From positions 70,873,501 through 70,937,500 of the forward strand of contig NC_060215.1 of NCBI RefSeq assembly GCF_021130785.1: a DNA stretch of 64,000 bases. The letters run 5' to 3'. The notes beneath the pieces are model-generated. The model worked only from the letters and a program-made list of their open reading frames with translations, had not been told where the DNA came from and searched no databases. Below, in pieces: positions 1 through 64,000 of the stretch. This DNA comes from Homalodisca vitripennis. Its lineage: Eukaryota; Arthropoda; Insecta; Hemiptera; Cicadellidae. The translations under genes were made by a program, and so were the position numbers. The stretch's first letter is position 1. Every line of letters starts with the position of its first letter.

Positions 1-1359
1 GTATTATGTTTTGAAACTGGTTAATCAACCGTGTCTTAACCCTAAAAACACGAAAATATAGGTTAAGTATTTAATAAGAAATCAAAATCTCTATAGTAAC
101 TACTTGCGTAGATACCAGTTGTCCTATTTTTATCATGAAATGAATCATATTTAGTCGACAAATTAACGTTTTGCATAGTCTGCGTGTTGTTAGGAATCTA
201 TGTTTCTTAAAAATGCTAACCATTACTTTAAAAAGGGTAATTTCAAAGTAAGGTTTATTTATCCAAAGTGAGGTTTATCTAAATTTAAGCATTATTACCA
301 GCTAATGAATACGTTATTTGTAGAAAAGTTACAGATAAAAGTAGTTTTAAGTATAGAATCGACTCTAAAAAGAAAATTACGATCTTTTCACTTTTATAAT
401 GACTCTCAGAATTACTTTTCCCTTTGTAATTTGCCTAATTTCCTAAAAATTCCGTGATGTCCTATAAACTGAACTCGGATGCTGTAGGATTTATTTACAT
501 AACAATTTTAAATCATGACTGTTCCTGGTTATTGCTAAGATGTCTGACTAAAAATATTAACAAACATTACACAATTTCATTATTTCTAGTATGTACATTA
601 ATTTTTCATACAGCGAATGGCACACTGTATCAGATGACTTGTGTGATAATTCGTCATTACCATGCTTTGTGCTTTGTAACTGTGACTAGTTACACTATAG
701 ATTTTGATACTTTTCTTGCACTCTCGACCAATTTAATCTATTGATTATCTTATCAGCGTAAGAGCTAAAACTTGTGCTTATATTAAAAGTATAATATTCT
801 TTCCAACTAGCGCCCTCAATATTTTAAAAATACTCTAAAAGAAACTAAAACAGTTTACAAAATGCAAATGGATTTCAAGTTGGAATTTATACTGCGCGGC
901 TATGGAGGACACTTCTGAAAGCCAATCCCAATCTTTGTCATAGCAAGCCAACATTCGTTCCAAAGTACCCAAAGTTGAGTTTAATCGTTGGAATATATGT
1001 TACAATACTATTTTAGCCCCATTACAATACTATTACAATGGGCTGTTGATCTGCTTAAGAAATTTGTTCTTTTTTTGTTGAGGGTATGATTTACATATGT
1101 GTCAAATTTCATCTTTTTAGGACATCAGAAAATTTAAAAACGATACATAATTCTTTTAGATTTGCAACTCTATTTCAACCCCTGAAGAGTTTGATCTCAT
1201 AAAATTGCTTTTGACTTTCTATGTAAGTCTCGAAAATGTTCATTAGTGAGTACAATTGAAGTGAACTAAATTACGAAGGTCATAGATATTTACTGCTGTA
1301 AATCTAGCAGGTCCCTGAAGAAAGATTGGCCGGACACAGGGTGAGTTTGTGAGAGAGGG
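1..1359. other. flank, nothing recognised
   Basis: AT-rich sequence with only short chance reading frames. The longest, 454-744 on the plus strand, resembles no family I know. I see no gene, RNA or clear repeat boundary here. It lies beyond the 3' end of YME1L. Confidence 0.4.
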
Positions 1360-3350
1360 GGGAAACAGCAGCCTCACTGTAAGACGTACTATTCTTACTA
1401 CTACAGTTCGAGGACTTTAGCTGTGCGCGTGACTTGGAGTGTGTGGTGATGGGCGGGAGGGGTGGCGGGGTAGCATTATGCGCTGCGTCCCGAAAACATT
1501 TCCTTTGACTCATGGGTAAAACCCTCCGTTCAGGAATCGTATTGGCCCAAATAACTCATCGCACTCGCCACAATCAGTCTGTTTTGTGACAGTGCTGAGT
1601 GTAGCTTGTGCTTCGCTTTTACCGATAATGTCTGTTGAGTTAAAGTCAAAAGTTAAAAGCCTATTCATAGTCAGGCTCGTGAAATTGTGAGTAATGTTTA
1701 TACATTTATGAAGGAAGAGGCAGACCATCCAACTGTTAAAATTCCGTTGTCAAAGGCTCGCCAAAGAACTGCTGCAGCAACTGGAGTGTCAGAGCGAGTT
1801 GTGACTAAAATAAACAGTTAACTTAACAAGTTGAAGGTTAGTAACATAGGTGAGGCAATTTTTACTACACCAAGCAAAAACCGTCAACGACGTAGCATAG
1901 TTGACAATTTCCATGTTGAAGAACATCGAATACCGACTGCAAAACTTTTGAGGGAGGCGCTAAGGGACAAAATATATTTCCAGGGTTGTGAGAAAAGTTC
2001 TAGGTGAGTATTAAAGGACCTGGAATTTACTTGGAGAAGGACGGCAAACAATAGGAAATTATTAATTGAAAAGCCAGAAATCCGAGAGAAGAGGATAACA
2101 TACTTGAGAGCGTTGAAAAATTACAGGGAGCAAGGACGCCCCATAATTTATTTAGACGAATCTTATATACTATCGTCTCACGTATCTAACCAAACTTGGT
2201 CAAATGGCTCAAATGAAGGGTTACACGTGCCGATTTCCAAGGGCGAGAGACTAATAATTTTATCCATGCGGATGGAGAGAAAGGGTTCTTCCCCAATGCT
2301 TTTACATGTTGGAAAGCAAGCAACCATAGTGGAGACTACCACGACAATGTGAATGGGAACATTTTTATGAAGTGGATAAAGGAAAAAGTGTTACCGAATT
2401 TAGAACCAAATTCAGTACTAGTATTCGATAACGCGCCCTACCATAACATACAAATTGATAAAGCTTCTACTTCAAAAAGTAGGAAGCAAGATATGAAGGT
2501 GTGGCTTTCAAAAAACGGAATACCATTCTGCGACGATATCCTTTTATCCTGAACTCTACAAACTTGTGCAGCTATATAAACCAAGGCATGTCCGGTACGC
2601 CTTGGACGAAACTGTTCAACTACAGGATCATGACATCTTACGACTTCCGCCCTACCACCCAGACCTCAATCCCATTGAGTTAATTTGGGCCGAAGTCAAC
2701 ATCATGTGGTTATGAGAAATACATCTTTCACTATGTATCAAGCTATAGCTCTATGCGAAGACAAGATATCAAGTATGGGCGCAGAAGAGTGGTCAGTAAA
2801 GTGCAAGCACGTAGAGAAAATCGAAAGGGACTATGCAGCCGCAAAACCCCAGATTGACAATATTATAGAATCCCTTATTATATCAGTTGGTTCGGATACA
2901 GACAGCAGTGACAGTGACCCAGAAGAGGAGGACAACTTGAGTGGAATTGAAGAACTCCAATGAAAAAACAATCATTGTAAGTAACATTTGTTATTAGAAA
3001 ACTATATTCTAAGCATTAAATATTATTGAAGTGATTGTAAATTAAATAATAAGAGAATACCAAATAATAACAATAATAGGACTTATCCTTGTTTTTCAGT
3101 TGTTATATTGTTGTTTAACGTGTTTTTGAAAATAACGTATGTGTGAATAATAATCGGCAAATCGAAATCGTGAGTTTAAAGTCGTAAGAGATTCTTGCGC
3201 CTTCATCTCAGCGGCTAGCACGTAAACGCAACCCGCCACACAGATAGCGTTCGTTTTTTGAAAGGGTAGTATTAGGGCTGCACGAGCACAGCTAAATTCC
3301 TCCAACTGTACTATGATGGAATTATTTCCAGTCCTTACCCAGCACAGCAC
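1360..3350 (+). mobile_element. decayed Tc1/mariner-superfamily DNA transposon
   Basis: An element of about 2 kb carrying a broken transposase on the plus strand. Imperfect inverted repeats pair 1399-1430 with 3281-3312: the shared core is TTTAGCTGTG, then a C-rich stretch. Similarity continues inward around 1448-1490 and 3200-3235. Exact outer ends and the TA duplication are not certain. The family differs from the element at 10289-12056, though their transposases are related. Confidence 0.7.
1620..2963 (+). pseudogene. Tc1/mariner (DDE_3-like) transposase pseudogene
   Basis: Fragments in several plus frames line up in the order expected of an IS630/Tc1-type transposase. The N-terminal helix-turn-helix part lies around 1675-1800 (a reading like TAAATGVSERVVTKI). 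The first catalytic block follows near 2140-2165 (IIYLDES). A glycine-rich middle ends with DNAPYHN near 2425-2455. A last block near 2655-2695 (HPDLNPIELIWAEV) holds the final Glu. Frameshifts occur around 2265, 2350, 2550 and 2690. The final frame (2685-2963) ends in an acidic tail. It cannot make a working enzyme as it stands. Confidence 0.85.
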
Positions 3351-6130
3351 CTCCTGCACATTAGGAGTTCACTCACCAATCTAGCATAACACTCACATAA
3401 TTTCTAGCTCTCACCCACTCTTTGAGTGAAGAAAAATGTGTTGGAAACATTTCCAAAATAAAAGTTATGAGTGGTTCATTACATAAGTTGTTCAAATTGA
3501 TGTTTATTAACTTGTGATATGTGTTAAGAAAGAGAAGTTCATTATACTTTTAACAACCCACCCATTTACGCACATCTTTAGTTGGTATTTTTACCTATTC
3601 CACAACCTAGACCACTCCATAAATTTCTGCAAATAGGTTTTCAAAGACAATACAAGTAATATATAGAACAATAGTTTATTTTCAATATGTATACAGTTTA
3701 CAAGTTTCTTTTAAATTAACTTATAGTCAACATAATGCAAAAAAATGTTTATTATGTCTCAAGAACTTCGTTATTATTTTATTACATAAGGTTTGGTAAC
3801 AACATAAAAAAGGAGAACACAAAAAACGTACCAACAAGTGACATATTATGTGAGTATACTGTACTAAGAATTATGTTCGTTTCGTTAAAATTTCAATATT
3901 GAAACTGGAATGTTTTTTTATTATATCATGACTAATTGAACATGAATCATCTATAAAACTAAAATGTGAGCATAAAACAGTAAAACTGACAAGTTCAAGT
4001 AAAATTAAGATTGACTGTGGAGAATTCAGATTAATAAAAACTAGTTGGCAAATAATTCTACAAAAATACTGTTTAAACTTATTTGTTTAAAGAACGTGGT
4101 GAACTTCGTGTCTTCCCACACCAAATGCAGCATAAAGTAATATAACTGTCACAGAATAAGAAAAGTATACAGTACATTGATTTAGTATGCATACAAAACT
4201 ATATGTAGAAAACTCTGAGATATGGACAAAAAGCCTGAGAATATTTCTGTAACACGGTGAATGAACTACCTCTACTACATATTATGTACTGAACTTTCTC
4301 TGAGCAAATAAAACAAAATAGGTGACAAAATCCTAAATGTATTACAAACTGCAAAATATTGATTATTTTAAGCTGACTATATTTAGCTTCCAAAGGATAT
4401 ATCACAGACTAGTTGCAAGATACCAATGCTGACAGTTTATTAGCCAATCAATAAATTATAGGCATTTACCAATTATTGTATAAATAAACTATTGAAAAAA
4501 TCACAACATTTTATATTTTAAGAATACATTATTTTATTTATCTAACGTTAAGGTTTCCATAACAATTCCTATATAACTTTTGTAGGACTACAATAGCTTC
4601 CCAGTAAGTAATGCATCATAATGTTTCATATGTAAGATTTAGAGATTACTCAGAATGTGTGAAATTCATTATTTGATATTCTTCTAGAATTGAATATTAT
4701 GAAGAATTAATGGCAATGTTTAAAACAATTGATCAAGATGTACAATATGGATGAATGTTGCCAACCTCCAGTCTTAAATAACATTGTAATGTACTTGTTG
4801 TTGATTTTATTTGACTGTTTCAAAGAAAATCCAAGTAATCAACGATATCAACTGAATAAAAAAACATGATTAAAACTAGGTAACGATAATATAAATTAAA
4901 CTAATAAATATGACTGGAGGGTTTAAACACAGGAGGAAGGCTAATAAATAGATGTACCAAAGTGTAGTAGAGTTATGAACACTGAGGGATCAATGTACAG
5001 AGTTTGAGAATAAAATCAAACAGGACGGTTTTCTAACGTAGGTAGTTGGCTGATAAACACATTAACTGTAGTATGACAGCATTGTAAAACATCCATCAAT
5101 GTTGAAAGGATCTTAATAAATCTTATATAGCATATAACTTGAAACAACAGATTGTGCACAACCTAAACATATATAACAACAATGTTCACTTGATTATCAA
5201 GTAAATCATCAACTAGACTGCTACTTTGGTTGAGGTCTAGGAAATTGAAGAAAATCTTTGACTGTATTACTTCTGAGAGATGTTTAAACAGGAAATAAGG
5301 AAACGTTGTATACAGGTAATAAGACCTACAGTATTTATGTTCTTATATGAAATAATTATGATTATTATTGAATTAACATTTTTTTCTTATATTGGGTGCA
5401 AAACTGGCTTATTGTTTGAAAAAATTAATTCTCAAGATAGTAATTTCAAAACACCTATCTGTAACAAGCAAAAATTCATATAAAAATAATTTAGTAAGCC
5501 CATCCTAAATAGTTTGGGTTTTTTAGGTACAATCATTAGAAGATTTTAAAATCATCTTCATCTCTACTACAAAACACACAATATCAATTATACAGTGACA
5601 TGAAAAAATTATAAAGCAGAAGATTTATACAGTCAAACAAGTTCAAGGTTCATAACTTAGAATAATTAATATCAAGCAAATATTATGTATGGATGAATAT
5701 TACTTATTTAACAACCACGAATTCGATGGTATCAATCATTTACTGGGTTTCATTCTGTACAGTTCTATTAATATTATGCAAATTTATTATGTTTTGTTTC
5801 TTATAAACAAAATTACTGAATTAAATCTTTTCCATAAGTCTTTCCTCAAGAATTTGTTTTGCTCGTTATTTTAAACCTGAACATACTCCAAATATCTCAA
5901 AACAAACATTGGATGCATACTTTAAAATTTAAACACTGTTTCATAAAAATGTAAGCAATTCTTTCAATTCATATTTGTAATTACCACTATAAAAATAATC
6001 TAAGCTTGTATGAACACTTGTAAGTAAGATGTCAGCTTAACCAAAAAGCCCTTTTTATGACTTCAACAAACAAACCAAACTGACAGTCTCAAATTATGTA
6101 AACACATTTTTATATAAATCTAAGTTAAGT
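3351..6130. other. YME1L 3' flank / possible 3' UTR
   Basis: AT-rich sequence immediately downstream of the YME1L stop on the minus strand. The 3' UTR must begin here. AATAAA-type signals on the minus strand (TTTATT on plus) occur for example near 4534 and 3676, but I cannot tell which is used. Short plus-strand frames at 5280 and 5689 look like chance. Confidence 0.4.
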
Positions 6131-63576
<57,446 letters not shown>

Positions 63577-64000
63577 CTAAAAAAGCAACATACATGTTTT
63601 AGTGACGGTTTTTTTCATTCCAATGTTCTTAATGGTAAAATAAAGTGGAAAAAATAATGATATTAAAATCTGCCCTAACAACATTTAACAGCCTCGTAAC
63701 CTAAGTTTCATGATTGCTTTTCTTTATTGAAGATAACCCTTATATACAGAGTGTAACAAATAAGTTGGGTTGTCTATGTATTTTCAAATTCTGTGTGTGA
63801 TTCTAAGCTAAAAATGAAGAATAACATTTTTCAATTTCCACATTGTTTAGCTGCTAGCCGCCATTTTGTATTCTTTATTAACAAATTATTATCTCTAAAA
63901 CTAGTAAAGCTAAAAGCTTGTTACACCTTGCACATACATCCGCAAATGTAACTCACCGACTGGTAGAGTATACAAAATTCAAATGAACTTTTATAAATTC
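63577..64000 (-). other. YME1L intron or 5' region
   Basis: AT-rich with a repeat-like start ACAGAGTGTAACAAATAAGT at 63749, similar in form to the start of copy C (49957). No first exon could be identified. Confidence 0.4.

Noticed and set aside
454..744. 96-codon plus-strand frame as a gene
   Set aside because: No known similarity, cysteine- and tyrosine-rich composition typical of AT-rich noise, no supporting neighbours.

Overview
The window looks like AT-rich, repeat-laden insect nuclear DNA. Hemiptera is my guess from the long introns and the mix of mobile elements; it is inference, not proof. It holds one confident host gene and a dense population of mostly dead transposable elements. 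I see no bacterial, plasmid or CRISPR features and no convincing new biological system.

The host gene is YME1L, the mitochondrial inner-membrane i-AAA zinc metalloprotease, on the minus strand. I placed 14 coding exons from GT/AG boundaries. Their phases agree at every junction, and they sum to 2184 nt (727 codons plus stop). The stop codon is at 6131-6133 and the most upstream exon found is 63481-63576. The first exon with the start codon is not identified and probably lies beyond 64000. Exons in gene order run through an N-terminal mitochondrial region (63481, 55178, 44731), a transmembrane segment (34798), the AAA+ module with Walker A, Walker B and the second region of homology (33279 to 13406), and the M41 peptidase with HEGGH and the downstream Asp ligand (13406 to 6131). 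Residue numbers below count from the first visible codon.

Nearly everything else is intron or 3' flank filled with mobile DNA. Tc1/mariner (IS630) superfamily: 1360-3350, 10289-12056 (intact TIRs, catalytic half lost), 18225-19010, 22081-23316, 51752-53077 (nearly intact), 56380-57300 and 58622-59960. hAT: a 4.0 kb element at 58035-62075 that contains one of the mariners, and a lone terminus ending at 32813. piggyBac-like, TTAA-bounded: 25916-27287, 45227-46078, 53314-54142 and 62167-63110, plus a separate transposase remnant at 48960-49905. Retroelements: LINE reverse-transcriptase fragments (15375-15860, 41465-41925, 42966-43440), LINE 3' tails, a possible Penelope-like fragment and one tRNA-derived SINE (19662-19912). 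There are also two small MITEs, a 430 bp palindrome, a 255-261 bp tandem duplication and two pairs of inverted repeats.

The most useful points for follow-up are: an intronic inverted-repeat pair that brackets four in-frame YME1L exons and also preserves the empty target site of a mariner; a mariner disabled mainly by one 8-bp duplication; and a leucine in place of the usual aromatic residue in the YME1L pore loop.
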